64,000 nucleotides of DNA from Luzula sylvatica (GCA_946800325.1 OX326959.1:8142501-8206500), one strand, 5' to 3'; positions 22,520-33,834 are shown, numbered from the stretch's first letter. Notes: generated from the sequence alone by a model not told the origin. A program made the numbers and translations.

Positions 22520-23874
22520 GTTTCTGGCAAGTTTTTTCTTTTAATTAAAATTTTCGAATAATTAACATTATTTTTTGAACCCTGAGCATCAATGATAAAT
22601 ATGTCAAGCAATAAATGCATAAAAAGATTTTTCTCCATTTCATTGAATTAAAATTGTTGGTTTTTAAACGAATTTTCACCGAACCACCATTTCTACTCTC
22701 AAAATTCTAATTTTACATAATATTTGAAGAATTGTGGTTGAAATCTTTAAGAGATTCTTTCGGGGATTCAAACCCTAATCAATGAATTCACTAAATTCAT
22801 AAGTTTTTGACAAATTGATCAATCCTTGATTTACATGACACACCATTTTCAATAAATAAACCCATTTTAAACTTGGAATTTCTAAAAAGCTTTGCTTGAA
22901 CCAATTTAGTAAGTTTTGCTTGAATCTAAAATATGACCATTTGCACTTAAAGAGCTCGACCGTTCATGGGGATTCGAAATTACACTAACGGGAACCAATT
23001 TGCGCTCAAAGCTTGATTCGATGAGCTCATGCACCTTGATTAAGTAATGAGTGGTGTGAGTCATGACCACTTGTTGGCTAAAGGGGTGCATGAGTCGTAG
23101 TAAACCAAAGTAGCCGGTTCTTGGTGTGAGTCATGATCAAGAGTCGATGCGAAAAAGTTTTCTACAATCACGAATTAAAGCGCTTTCAATTGTCGAGTCC
23201 GTGCGATTGATTAAGTAATGAATGGTGTGAGTCATGACCACTTGTTGGCTAAAGATTGCACGGATCCATGGGGTTTTACTAAGTAATGAGTGGTGTGAGT
23301 CATGACCACTTGTTATCCCAAAGGACACACATGGGGACCATCGAAAGCAATAACGAACAAAAGAAAAGAAATAAAAAGAATAAAAGAAAAGAAGAAAAAT
23401 AAAAAGAATAAAAAGGAAAGAAAAGGAGTTCAAAAATCGAGCGCAAGTTGGAAAAATTTAGTAGAAATCGAAGATGAACCAAGTACTAACGTACCGAACG
23501 GTTTAAAAAGTGACAAATTACATTTAAGAAATGATTTTTGCAAAACGGAAAAATTGGTTTTCACTAATGCTTTTTAATGATAATCCTTGTGAATAGTGGA
23601 GTGAAAAGAGTTGAATGATGGTGTTTAAACATCTTTTTCGGTTGAGATCATTTGCTTTATCAAACTCTTCGAACTTGTGAAATTTATTGAAATAGATTCT
23701 AAATTTGATCAAACTATATTTCTCTCAATATTAGTAATCATGATGAAATGAGAGTACCCCAATTTGCTTTGTGAAATTAGTTTTTGAACCAACAATATAA
23801 CTTCAACAAAATCTTATGCAATTCTCTCTTATGTTTGACTTTTATACTCTAATTGATCGAGGACGATCAAGGAT
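22520..23874 (+). other. 3' noncoding region with TGAGTCATGA repeats
   Basis: No credible gene occurs here. Four TGAGTCATGA words start at about 23057, 23127, 23228 and 23296, inside roughly 40-bp direct repeats that also contain CCACTTGTTGGCTAAAG. A purine-only-like stretch (GAAAAGAAATAAAAAG type) runs from about 23354 to 23425. The order and most of the sequence are shared with 3387-4600 and 55499-56710 of the non-autonomous copies. TGAGTCA is the core site of GCN4/AP-1-type bZIP factors, and a role as enhancer is inference. Confidence 0.75.
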
Positions 23875-23891
23875 TTAAGTGTGGGGGTATT
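23875..23891 (+). other. Polypurine tract
   Basis: TTTAAGTGTGGGGGTATT ends where the 3' LTR starts with TGATG. This is the expected primer for second-strand synthesis. Confidence 0.85.
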
Positions 23892-24350
23892 TGATGTGAG
23901 GCAAATAAGGCACAAATTTAATGCTTAATTTGGGGATTTTAGCCCTTGTGAAGAGCAATTCTATATACTTTATTAATCATATTTGAGATAACATGAATAT
24001 TTCTTCACTAAGTGTGTTTTATTGCTTAATCACAGGAATTAGAAGGAATTTCTGGGAATTTGGAGAGTGTAGTTGTCTCCGACACGTCAAGAGGAGTGAA
24101 AACGATATGTTACACCGATATATTCGGTACATGAATGAGACGGGAGGCAAACAATTATCATGATAGGAACTTACACAAAAGTCTACACGAAAACCACTCA
24201 ATCCTTAGCCCTTATCCTGCTCGCCTATCTTTGGTGGGAATTACCTCCTCACCCCCAATCCTCTCCGCCAACTCGTGGCCAATAAGAAGACTCCATGAGT
24301 GCTATAAATATGACCACAAGGGCCACGAGTTAAGGACGCTCTTTTACGCC

Positions 24351-24421
<71 letters not shown>

Positions 24422-25608
24422 TTAAGCAAGTCCAAGAACTTTCAAGAACACGCAAGAATTGCAACTACGAACGATAATTTTCTAAGATCGATCACCGAAT
24501 AGAAGCTCACTTCATTCGGTGAATCGGTTTACACTTCGGCTAAGGAAAAGTTGTGGAATGAGGGTGAAACTTATTTCATTCGAACTTTCACAAGCAAGGA
24601 GTCGAGCTTTCTCGGCGTGATTGGTTGGAAGCTTCTTTTCAATCGACCTTTGCACATCCCGAGCCCACCCAACCGGTACGAAGCTCACTTCTATTGGCGG
24701 GTGGATCGGTACGGAAGGAAATTGTTGGGCGCGTTGACTAGCTCTCTAGCATCTCGAACAACAAGGAAGGCACTCAAGACGAGACTCGGAGCTCTCTTCA
24801 TCTCTCTGGGTGTTTTCCTTCCTTTCTTGCATTTCTTGTAGCATAAAATTACTTGGATTTGTGTGAATCTCTTTTCTTGTTTGAATATTTTGTTGCTTGA
24901 ATGAATCCTTGTTAATTGTTTGAATTGTTCTTGTTTGAATCGAAATCTTGTTCACAATTTGCTCTTAGTATGCTTTTTGTCCATTAATTAATGTTTCAAT
25001 TTAGTTCATTGTTCCTTAATTCAATCATTAATCTTTCCTTTCAATACAATCCTTAAGCCAAATAATAAACCAGAATTCCAGTGAATACTCTGTTGTAACG
25101 GAACTCATACTGCTTTGTAATGGACTTGGTGGTTAGTACTTGATTTTCAGTCTATTGAGACTCCGTTGTAACGTAGTTGATGTCCGTTGTAACGGACTAG
25201 TGGTGTTAAGCACTCGTGATTACTCTTAATGGTCCGTTGTAACGGAGTATTAGATCCGTTGTAACGGATTCACCAATCCGTTGTAACGCTACTACTATCC
25301 GTTATAACGGACTACCTCTTTCCGTTGTAACGGAATACTCTCCGTTGTAACGGACGTTCATATCCATCTCTACGCTAGAGGTAACCCTGATGTCCGTTGT
25401 AACGGAACTTAATTCCGTTGTAACGGACTATCTTCTGTGAATTTTCTTCGTTATTTCTCATCCATTTTGATCCAAATTTTGACGCAATTGCTCCCCGTGG
25501 AACGAATCTATACATTTCCCACTGTACAAACTTAGATTACAAATTTTATTGATTGTTCGGGGTTTTAACACAACGACATATTAAACACGCCAAAAAACCC
25601 GCTCATCA
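23892..25608 (+). repeat. 3' LTR of Athila-type element
   Basis: It is 1717 bp and nearly identical to the 5' LTR (about 2% substitutions by eye). TATAAATA is at 24303-24310, 32 TC units at 24354-24417, and the twelve-unit palindrome cluster at about 25089-25428. Several units differ from their 5' LTR partners: the second has TGCTTTGTAATGG here, and two that are degenerate in the 5' LTR are canonical here. It ends CCCGCTCATCA before the target duplication. Confidence 0.94.
25089..25428 (+). repeat. Cluster of TCCGTTGTAACGGA palindromes, 3' LTR
   Basis: Twelve units correspond one to one with those of the 5' LTR. Substitutions between the LTRs fall both inside and outside the units. Confidence 0.9.
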
Positions 25609-25613
25609 TGAAA
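25609..25613. repeat. Target-site duplication, right
   Basis: TGAAA matches 14693-14697 exactly. Satellite sequence (TTTGTAAGTTAG) follows at once. Confidence 0.93.
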
Positions 25614-25661
25614 TTTGTAAGTTAGTTAGTTAGTTAATTAGTTAGGTAGTAAGTTAGCTAG

Positions 25662-25707
<46 letters not shown>

Positions 25708-25966
25708 ATTAGTTAGTTAGTCAAGTTAATTAGTAAGTCAGTTAGTTAGTTATTTTTTGGGTATCTAGGAAGGTAGGTTGGTAGTTAATTAGTTAGTTAG
25801 TTAGTTAGTTAGTTAGTCAGTTAGTTGATTAGTTAGTTAGTTAGTTAGTTAGTTAGCTAGTGGTTGGTCAGTAAGTTAGTTAGTTAGTTAGTTAGTTAAT
25901 TAGTTAGTTAGTGGGTACGTAGGATGGTAGTTAGTTAGTTAGTTAATTAGTTAGTTAGTTAATTAA

Positions 25967-25997
<31 letters not shown>

Positions 25998-26497
25998 GCT
26001 AGTAGTTAGTTACTTAGTTGGTTGGTATGTTCGTTAGTTAGTGGGTTAGTAAGTTAGTTAGTTAGTTAATTAGTTAATTATTTAGTTAGTTAGTTAGTTT
26101 GTTTGTTAGTTAATTAATTAGATAGTTAGTTAGTTAGTTATTTTGTGGGTATCTTGGAAGGTAGGTAGTTAGTTAGTAAGTTAGTTAGTTCGTCAGTTAG
26201 TCTATTAGTTAGTTAGTTAGTTAGTTAGTTAGCTAGTAGTTGGTCAGTAAGTTAGTTAGTTAGTTAGTTAGTTAGTTGGTTAGTTAATTAGTTAGTTAGT
26301 GGGTACGAAGGAAGGTAGTTAGTTTGTTTAATTAGTTAGTTAGTTAGTTAATTAATTAGTTAGTTAGTTAGTTAGTTAGTTTGCTAGTAGTTAGTTAGTT
26401 AGTTAGTTGGTATGTTCGTTAGTTAGTGGGTATGTAGGAAGGTAGCTGTTAGTTTGTTAGTTCATAAGTTTGTTAGTTAGTTAGCTAGTAGTTAGTG

Positions 26498-26536
<39 letters not shown>

Positions 26537-26743
26537 AGTCAGTTAGTAAGTTAGTTAGTCAGTTAGTTAGTTAGTTTGTTTGTTTGTTAGTTAGTTAGTG
26601 GGTATGTAGGAAGGTAGTTAGTTAGTTATTGGGCACGTAGGAAGGTAGTTAGTTAGTTAGTTAGTTAGTTAGATAGATAGTTACTTAGTTAATTAGTTAG
26701 TTAGTAAGTCAGGTAGTAGTCAGTTAGTTAATTAGTTAGTTAT

Positions 26744-26802
<59 letters not shown>

Positions 26803-26921
26803 GTTTGTTTGTTCGTTTGATTAGTGGGTATGTATGAAGGTAGCTGTCAGTTAGTCAGTTAATTAGTTAGTTAGTTAGTCAGTCTGTTAGCTAGTAGTTA
26901 GTTAGTTAGTTAGTTAGTTAA

Positions 26922-26959
<38 letters not shown>

Positions 26960-27208
26960 GGCTAGCTAGCTTGTAGTTAGTTAGTTAGTTGGTTTGTTCA
27001 TTAGTTAGGGGGTATGTAGGAAGGTAGCTAGCTGTTAGTTAGTTAGTGAGTTAGTTAGTTAGTTAGTTAGCAAGTATTTAATCAGTTAGTTTGTTAGTTA
27101 GTTAGTTAATTTGTTAGTTTGTTAGTCAGTTAGTTAGTTAGTCAGTCCATATGTATATAAGAAGGTAGTTATTTTGTTAGTTAGATAGTTAGTTATTTAG
27201 TTATGTAG

Positions 27209-27244
<36 letters not shown>

Positions 27245-27245
27245 C

Positions 27246-27295
<50 letters not shown>

Positions 27296-27510
27296 GAGTT
27301 AATTAGTCAGTTAGTTAATTAGTTAGTAAGTTAGTTGGTATATAGGGAGGTAGTTAGTTCGTTAGTTAGTTACATAATTACTTAGTAAGTTAGTTAGTTA
27401 GTTAGTTATTTAGCTAGTTAGTTAGTTCGTTTGTTAGTAAGTTAGTTAGTTGGTATGTTCCTTAGTTATTGGGTATGTAGGAAGGTAGGTAGTTAGTTGG
27501 TATGTTCCTT
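25614..27510. repeat. TTAG satellite array, block C
   Basis: About 1.9 kb of TTAG-type array lies between the full-length element and the copia remnant. From about 26970 to 27490 it closely repeats 13200-13740 of block B. It breaks off at GGTATGTTCCTT, where copia coding sequence starts. Nothing else is visible. Confidence 0.97.
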
Positions 27511-29616
27511 GTTTTCGCTAGGCAAGTAAAAGTAGTATCCTTTTGTTTCTTGAGGATACCCCACAAATAAACACTTGTCTGATCTTGGCTCGAGTTTTTC
27601 CGTCAATAACCTTTTGACGTATGCCTCGCAACCCCAAATCTTTAGATAAGACAATGATGGCACCATGCCATGCCATAATTCATATGGTGTCTTTTCAACA
27701 GATTTGGACGGAACTCTATTCAGTATATGAGCGGCCGTTTGAAGCGCGAAACCCCAAAATGACGTTGGCAAATCCGTTCGATTCATCATCGAGCGAACCA
27801 TGTCTAACAAGGTCCGATTCCTCCTCTCGGACACTCCATTCCATTGGGGTGTACCAGGTGGAGTCCATTGTGATACTATACCACAATCTCGAAGATAGTC
27901 CTCAAACTCATAGCTCAAGTATTCACCACCTCGATCCGATCGAATGGCTTTTACTTTCTTGCCCAGTTGAAGTTCTACTTCGTGTTGAAACTCTTTGAAT
28001 TTCTCAAAAGTTTCACTTTTGTGACGCATTAAGTATAGATATCCATATCTACTATAATCGTCAGTAAAAGTCACGAAGTAGCGATACCCATTTCTAGCCT
28101 CGACACTCATCGGTCCACATACATCGGAATGTATGAGGGCCAACACATCTTTCGATCTTTCTCCTTTCTTGGAGAAAGGTGTCTTTGTCATCTTACCCAT
28201 CAAACAAGATTCGCAATTTTTTATTGACTCTAAGTCAAAAGAATCTAGCACTCCATCCTTTTGGAGTCTAGCAATGCGTTTCTCGTTTATGTGCCCGAGA
28301 CGACAATGCCATGAGTATGTTTCATTAGTTTGAGTAGTATTTATGTTATAAATGGACCGATTATTGTTGTTATTATCTAAATCCAAGACATATAGACCAT
28401 TTTCAACTAGAACATTACTAAAGAAAATGTCATTCTTGCGAATAAAACAATCATTAGTACCAATAACTAATTCATATCCATCCGCAATAAGTCTAGAAAC
28501 AGAAATAATACTCCTACTCAAAGTAGGTACATAACAACAATTATCCAAAACTAAAATAAGTCCATTTGGTAAAGTTAAATCATACGTCCCTTCGGCTAAT
28601 GCTGCTACTCGAGCTCCATTCCCGACGCGTAAATCAACTTCGCCACGAATCAACGATCTTCTACTTCTTAGGCCCTGCATATTATTACAAATATGAGTCC
28701 CACATCCAGTGTCCAACACCCATGATGATGAAGTAAAGAAATAAGATTCGATAACAAAAATACCTGATGCCGATGTGTCCAAGGAAGCGGTCTTTTGCTT
28801 GCTGTCCCTCAGGAAGATCTCGCAATCACGCTTCCAATGCCCCTCCTTGAGGCAGTGGAAACACTTCTTGTCATCCTTGGCTTTCTTGCTCACTGGCTTA
28901 GGCGCAACCTTGTTGCCCTTTGCCTTCCTCTTCTTGTTTTTGTTCCCATTGCTTGGACTCTTCCCTTCAACCACCAATACCTCCGAAGTCCTAGACTTCA
29001 TGTACCGCGGTTTCATGTCACTTTCGAATGTTCTGAGCATTCCTAAAAGCTGGGGAATGGTCCTTTTCATGTCTGACATGTGGAAATGCGAGATGAACGA
29101 ATCGAAACTCGGTGGCAGTGACAACATGATCAAATCAGTTTGTAACTCCGCCTCGAATTTCATGCCAAGCCTCTCAAGATGATCGAAATATCCTTTCATC
29201 TTGAGAAGGTGCGAGCTAACGGGCGTACCATCTTGCATCTTGCATTGCGTCGCATTGCCAAGAGCTTGATACTTCTCCACCCTTGCTTGAACCTGAAACA
29301 TCTCCCTGAGCTGTTTCATAATCTCGTATGCATCCTGTTTCTCAAACTGGATTTGATATTCAGGAGTCATAGTAGCCAACATGAGGCATGTGACATCATT
29401 CTAACTTTCCATAATGGTCGTATGTTCGAATACATCATCCTCAGTTGCGTCATCACCTGGCACAGGAGGGAGAGGCGTCTCCAAGACATGTGCCTTTCCT
29501 TCCTGTTTCAGAACGAATCCCAGATTCCTCTGCCAGTCGAGAAAGTTCTTTCCGTTCATTCGTTCCCTTTCCAAAATGGAACGTAAACTAAATCGGTTAC
29601 TTGTTGGTAAAGCCAT
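27493..29616 (-). pseudogene. copia gag-pol remnant
   Basis: The start is the ATG at 29616 (MALPTSNRFSLRSILERERM), a typical copia Gag N-terminus. An in-frame TAG at 29401-29403 stops it after 71 codons. The same frame is then open for 629 codons from 29382. Counting from there: Gag body (about 1-165), CX2CX4HX4C zinc knuckle (174-187), aspartic protease DTG (224-226), integrase zinc region (H359, H364, C390, C393) and catalytic Asp 420, Asp 483, Glu 519 with 35 residues between the last two. Homology ends about residue 624 at the break. The last five codons (KEHTN and stop) come from satellite DNA. The protein would cut, bind and integrate element DNA if whole. Here it lacks reverse transcriptase and is interrupted by the stop. 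Confidence 0.93.
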
Positions 29617-30834
29617 GAATTCTACAATTTTGAAAAATAATGTAATTAATAACGTGGTCTTTCATATATTAAAATTCATTTTTAAATAACTTGAAATACC
29701 CATTATTTTATCATTTCAAATAGCCCCCACTATTGAAACGGAGATTCGATACCTTAAATCTCATAATGGACAAGATCCCTATTTAACGTATTTCTAAGGT
29801 GACTATGGCCAACCACTCAGAAAATACGTCACGTCGGGTAGGACGGTGTCCAATCATCTCCAAGACGATTCTTGCTTTATTCGTGAGGTCCGGTATTGAG
29901 TCCAACTCAAAACCCGAGTGTGTGTACCTCACTCCTTGCCCCAAATCGTAGCCTAGCTAGCGAATTGGTCAAGTCCAAACCACAAATGGAGTATCACTCA
30001 ATCAGCGAATTGACATGCCAGACTATGGCCATGCAACACATCAATTCCTAATCAATGCATGCCTTCCTTGCTACGTACGTGTAAATCTGTGCCAGACAAT
30101 GGCCATGCAACACAGATAAACAAACACTAGTCTAGAAGGTTCCATTTAGGGAGGCAAAAGACTTGATAATTACGTGGGAGGATTTTACTTTTTATTAAAA
30201 TCATTTATTTTATTCATTCACAATAACAAATAAAATAATAAGGTATAGCATATTGGCCTTTTTAGTTTTATGAGCAATCATAAAACCCTAAAATTCCCAA
30301 CCCTAAAACCCAAGATGATCCTTGCTTCATGTTAAGATCCAATCTTCGTATCGTGTCGTCTTGCCTTGAAGGCCCTTCTTGAAAACTAAACCTATTTTAT
30401 TTTATTACAACTTTGGAAGACTCACCGGTCCCCACATAATTAAATAAAATACAATTTGGAAAGCTCACTGGCCCCCACACAACACACATTACAAGCAACA
30501 CAAACAATCATCCCCGTTTAGGCTATATGCTATACCGTATCAAATTTATAAATTGAAAATTTTAAAATTAATGGGCATTTTTACAGAAAAAAAATTGGTT
30601 GTTCAGAAAATTGTTCGTTCGAACGCAACTCCAAGTTCGTTCGAACAGATAAGTCCGTTCAAACCAAACACTAGGTTCGTTCGAACAGACCAGTTCGTTC
30701 GAACGCAACTCCAAGTTCGTTCGAACGAACCCTATTCTGCCAGCTTTTCTAATTTCTGAAATTCAGCCCAAAAATTCTAAAATTTCCTAAATTCGAATTA
30801 AATCATCGATTTTCGATGGTTTTTACGAGCGATT
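29617..30834 (-). other. copia untranslated leader
   Basis: There is no gene in the 1.2 kb between PBS and gag start. Visible features are a palindrome cluster (30612-30731) next to the PBS end and a near-duplicate of about 25 bp, GCCAGAC-ATGGCCATGCAACACA, at about 30018 and 30090. The leader is long for a copia element. Confidence 0.7.
30612..30731 (-). repeat. TTCGAACG palindrome cluster, leader
   Basis: Five copies of a GTTCGTTCGAAC-type palindrome plus one degenerate copy lie within 120 bp. Some extend to the perfect GTTCGTTCGAACGAAC. The phrase GTTCGTTCGAACGCAACTCC occurs twice. The same motif family lies in the LTR at 31262-31382. Confidence 0.88.
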
Positions 30835-30846
30835 GCTCTGATACCA
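30835..30846 (-). other. Primer-binding site (tRNA-iMet type)
   Basis: On the minus strand TGGTATCAGAGC starts one base after the LTR end (CCCTACA). This is the standard complement of plant initiator tRNA-Met used by many copia elements. Confidence 0.92.
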
Positions 30847-31237
30847 CTGTAGGGTTACGCACACGATTATCATAGTGTGCAGCGGAAATTAGTTCACGTG
30901 CGTAACCTAATTCTACCATGGATCACGCCCTAAAACCAACGAAAAAGGAAGAGTTGGAGATAATTACCTCGTACAAGTTAGTACGTGTCGATTACTTCTC
31001 CAAATCCGTGAACCTTCTCCAAGGAATGCTCGTGCAGTCCCTCTACTCGTGTCCACCTTGATTTCGACCGATCGGAAATCGTCAACGCCGTTCTAGTCGC
31101 CGTCACGATTAATCTCTCAAGATCCTTGCTCGAATCTCCCTCTCAATCTCTCAGATCTAATCTGAATTCTGTGGAAGAAGAAGAGAAACGACGGCTCAAA
31201 ACCCTAGAAAAACTTAGGTCAAATTCCGGAATCAGAA

Positions 31238-31250
31238 CTTTATATATATA
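31238..31250 (-). promoter_or_regulatory. copia LTR TATA box
   Basis: TATATATATAAAG lies on the minus strand in the expected U3 position, with the palindrome cluster 10-130 bp upstream, a promoter-proximal place. Confidence 0.65.
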
Positions 31251-31261
31251 GGAAACAGGTC

Positions 31262-31382
31262 AGTTCGAACGCACTTAACATAGTTCGTTCGAACGCACCT
31301 AAATGTTCGTTCGAACGAACCCACTTCTGTTTATCACGAATAAGTCCGTTCGAACGCACTGATATAGTTAGTTCGAACGAAC
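31262..31382 (-). repeat. TTCGAACG palindrome cluster, LTR
   Basis: Five TTCGAA-centred units (AGTTCGAACGCAC, GTTCGTTCGAACGCACC, GTTCGTTCGAACGAACC and variants) lie within 120 bp directly upstream of the TATA box. They could be transcription-factor sites. I do not recognise the factor. Confidence 0.88.
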
Positions 31383-32102
31383 CTTATTCTGACTGCAGAA
31401 TTGCCTATTTATATGAATTCTTCCAAGTTAATTCTTAAGCCATATTTTCTTTCATGTTAGTTAGTCAGTAAGTTGTTAGTTTGTCAGTAAGTTGTTAGTT
31501 AATTAGTTATTTAATTAGTTAGTGACTTAGTTACTTAGTTAGTGGGTTTGTAGGAAGGTAGTTATTTAATTAGTTAGTTAATAAGTATGTATGAAAGTTG
31601 TAAGTTGGTTAGTTAGTTAGTTTGTTAATTAGTTAGTTAGTAAGTTAGCTAGTAGTTAGTTAGTTAGTTAGTTAGTCAGTTAGTTAGTTAGTTAGTTAAT
31701 TAGTTAGTTATTTAGTTAGTTAATTAGTTAGTTAGTAAGTTAACTAATAAGTTAGCTAGTAGTGAGTTAGTTAATTAGTTAGTTGTTTAGTTAGTTAGTT
31801 AGTTAGTTTGTTAGTTAATTAGTTAGTTAGTTAATTAATTAGTTAGTTAGTTAGTTAGTTAGTTAGTTGGTTAGTTAGTTATTTAGTGGGTATCTAGGAA
31901 GGTAGGTAGTTAATTAGTTGGTCAGTTAGTTAGTTAATTAGTTAGTTAGTTAGTTAGTTAGTAGTCGGTTAGTAAGTTAGTTAGTTAGTTAGTTAATTAG
32001 TTAGTTAGTTAGTTAGTTAGTTAGCTAGTTAGTTAGTTAGTTAGTTAGTCAGTGGGTATGTAAGGAGGTAGTTAGTTAGTTAGTTAATAGGTATGTAGGA
32101 AG

Positions 32103-32149
<47 letters not shown>

Positions 32150-33236
32150 TTTAGTTTGTTAGTGAGTTAGTGGGTTTGTAGGTAGTTAGTTAATTAGTTA
32201 GTTAGTTAGTTAGTTAGCTAGTAGTTAGTTATTTAGTTAGTTAGTTAGTTAGTTAATTAGTTAGTTAATTAGTTAGTTAGTTAGTTAGTTAATTAGTTAA
32301 TTAGTTAGTTAATTAGTTAATTAGTTAGTTAGTTAGTTAGTTAATTAGTTAATTAGTTAGTTAGTTAGTTGGTTAGTTAGTTATTTAGTGGGTATCTAGG
32401 AAGTTAGGTAGTTAGTTAGTTGGTAGTCGGTTAGTGGGTTTGTAGGTAGTTAGTTAATTAGTTAGTTAGTTAGTTAGTGAGTTAGTGGGTTTGTAGGTAG
32501 TTAGTTAATTAGTTAGTTAGTTAGTTAGTTAGTTAGCTAGTAGTTAGTTATTTAGTTAGTTAGTTAGTTAGTTAGTTAATTAGTTAGTTAATTAGTTAGT
32601 TAGTTAGTTAATTAGTTAATTAGTTAGTTAATTAGTTAATTAGTTAGTTAGTTAATTAGTTAGTTAATTAGTTAATTAGTTAGTTAGTTAGTTAGTTAGT
32701 TAGTTGGTTAGTTAGTTATTTAGTGGGTATCTAGGAAGTTAGGTAGTTATTTAATTAGTTAGTGACTTAGTTACTTAGTTAGTGGGTTTGTAGGAAGGTA
32801 GTTATTTAATTAGTTAGTTAATAAGTATGTATGAAAGTTGTAAGTTGGTTAGTTAGTTAGTTTGTTAATTAGTTTGTTAGTAAGTTAGCTAGTAGTTAGT
32901 TAGTTAGTTAGTTAGTCAGTTAGTTAGTTAGTTAGTTAATTAGTTAGTTATTTAGTTAGTTAATTAGTTAGTTAGTAAGTTAACTAGTAAGTTAGCTAGT
33001 AGTGAGTTAGTTAATTAGTTAGTTGTTTAGTTAGTTAGTTAGTTAGTTTGTTAGTTAATTAGTTAGTTAGTTAATTAATTAGTTAGTTAGTTAGTTAGTT
33101 AGTTAGTTGGTTAGTTAGTTATTTAGTTGGTATCTAGGAAGGTAGGTAGTTAGTTAGTTGGTCAGTTAGTTAGTTAATTAGTTTGTTAGTTAGTTAGTTA
33201 GTAGTCGGTTAGTAAGTTAGTTAGTTAGTTAGTTAA

Positions 33237-33277
<41 letters not shown>

Positions 33278-33834
33278 CAGTGGGTATGTAAGGAGGTAGT
33301 TAGTTAGTTAGTTAATAGGTATGTAGGAAGATAGTTAGTCAGTTAGTTAATTGGTATGTAGGATGGTAGTAAGTTAGTTAGTTAGTTAGTAATTTAGTTA
33401 GTTAGCTAGTAGTTAGTTTGTTAGTTTGTTAGTTAGTTAGTTAATTGGATACTTAGTTAATATGCATGTAAGATGGTAGTTAGTTAGTTAGTTCGATAGT
33501 TAGTTAGTTGGTTATCTAGTAGTTAGTTAGTTAGATAGTTCACAAGTTAGTTAATTAGTTAGTTAGTTAGTTAGTTAGTTGGTTATCTAGTAGTTAGTTA
33601 GTTAGATAGTTCACAAGTTAGTTATTTAGTTAGTTAGTTAGTTAGTTAATTAGTTAGTTAGTAGGTAAGTAAGGAGGTAGTTAGTTCGCTAGTTAATATG
33701 TATGTAGGAAGATCGTTAGTCAGTTAGTGAGTTATTTATTTAGTAAGTTAATTAGTGGGTTTGTAGGAAGGTAGTTAGTTAATTAGATAGTTAGGTAGGT
33801 TGGTAGTTAGTTAGTTAATAAGTATGTACGAAGG

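Larger units (their letters stand above)
14698..25608 (+). mobile_element. Full-length Athila-type Ty3/gypsy retrotransposon
   Basis: The element is 10.9 kb. In order it has a 5' LTR, a tRNA-Asp-type PBS, gag, a protease / reverse transcriptase / RNase H / integrase region, a roughly 2-kb 3' noncoding region, a PPT and a 3' LTR, flanked by a TGAAA target duplication. Domain order RT-RH-IN identifies Ty3/gypsy. The PBS, long LTRs, the FMDD reverse-transcriptase motif, the DLGAS protease and the lack of a chromodomain point to the Athila lineage. No env-like ORF is present between pol and the 3' LTR. The LTRs differ at roughly 35-40 positions by eye (about 2%) plus a CT-repeat length change, suggesting an insertion of around a million years under commonly used plant rates. 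Confidence 0.93.
27511..31454 (-). mobile_element. 3'-truncated Ty1/copia retrotransposon
   Basis: Read on the minus strand, a 607-bp 5' LTR, an initiator tRNA-Met PBS, a 1.2-kb leader, gag, protease and integrase are followed by an abrupt change to satellite at about 27510. Reverse transcriptase, RNase H, PPT and 3' LTR are missing. Integrase ahead of where reverse transcriptase should be is the copia order. The element cannot move on its own. With only one end present, no target duplication can be checked. I cannot assign the copia lineage with confidence. Confidence 0.92.
30848..31454 (-). repeat. 5' LTR of copia element
   Basis: On the minus strand it runs from TGAAAGAAAATATGG to ACCCTACA (TG...CA), 607 bp, with satellite directly outside and the PBS directly inside. 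A TATATATAAAG-type box lies at 31238-31250, about 205 bp into the LTR. A palindrome cluster sits immediately upstream of it. Confidence 0.88.

Noticed and set aside
21937..23891. An env-like gene, as found in some Athila elements
   Set aside because: No frame of suitable length, signal peptide or membrane segment is present in this interval.
27621..29586. Plus-strand frames of 60-135 codons opposite the copia ORF
   Set aside because: They are antisense to a frame with zinc knuckle, DTG and integrase motifs.
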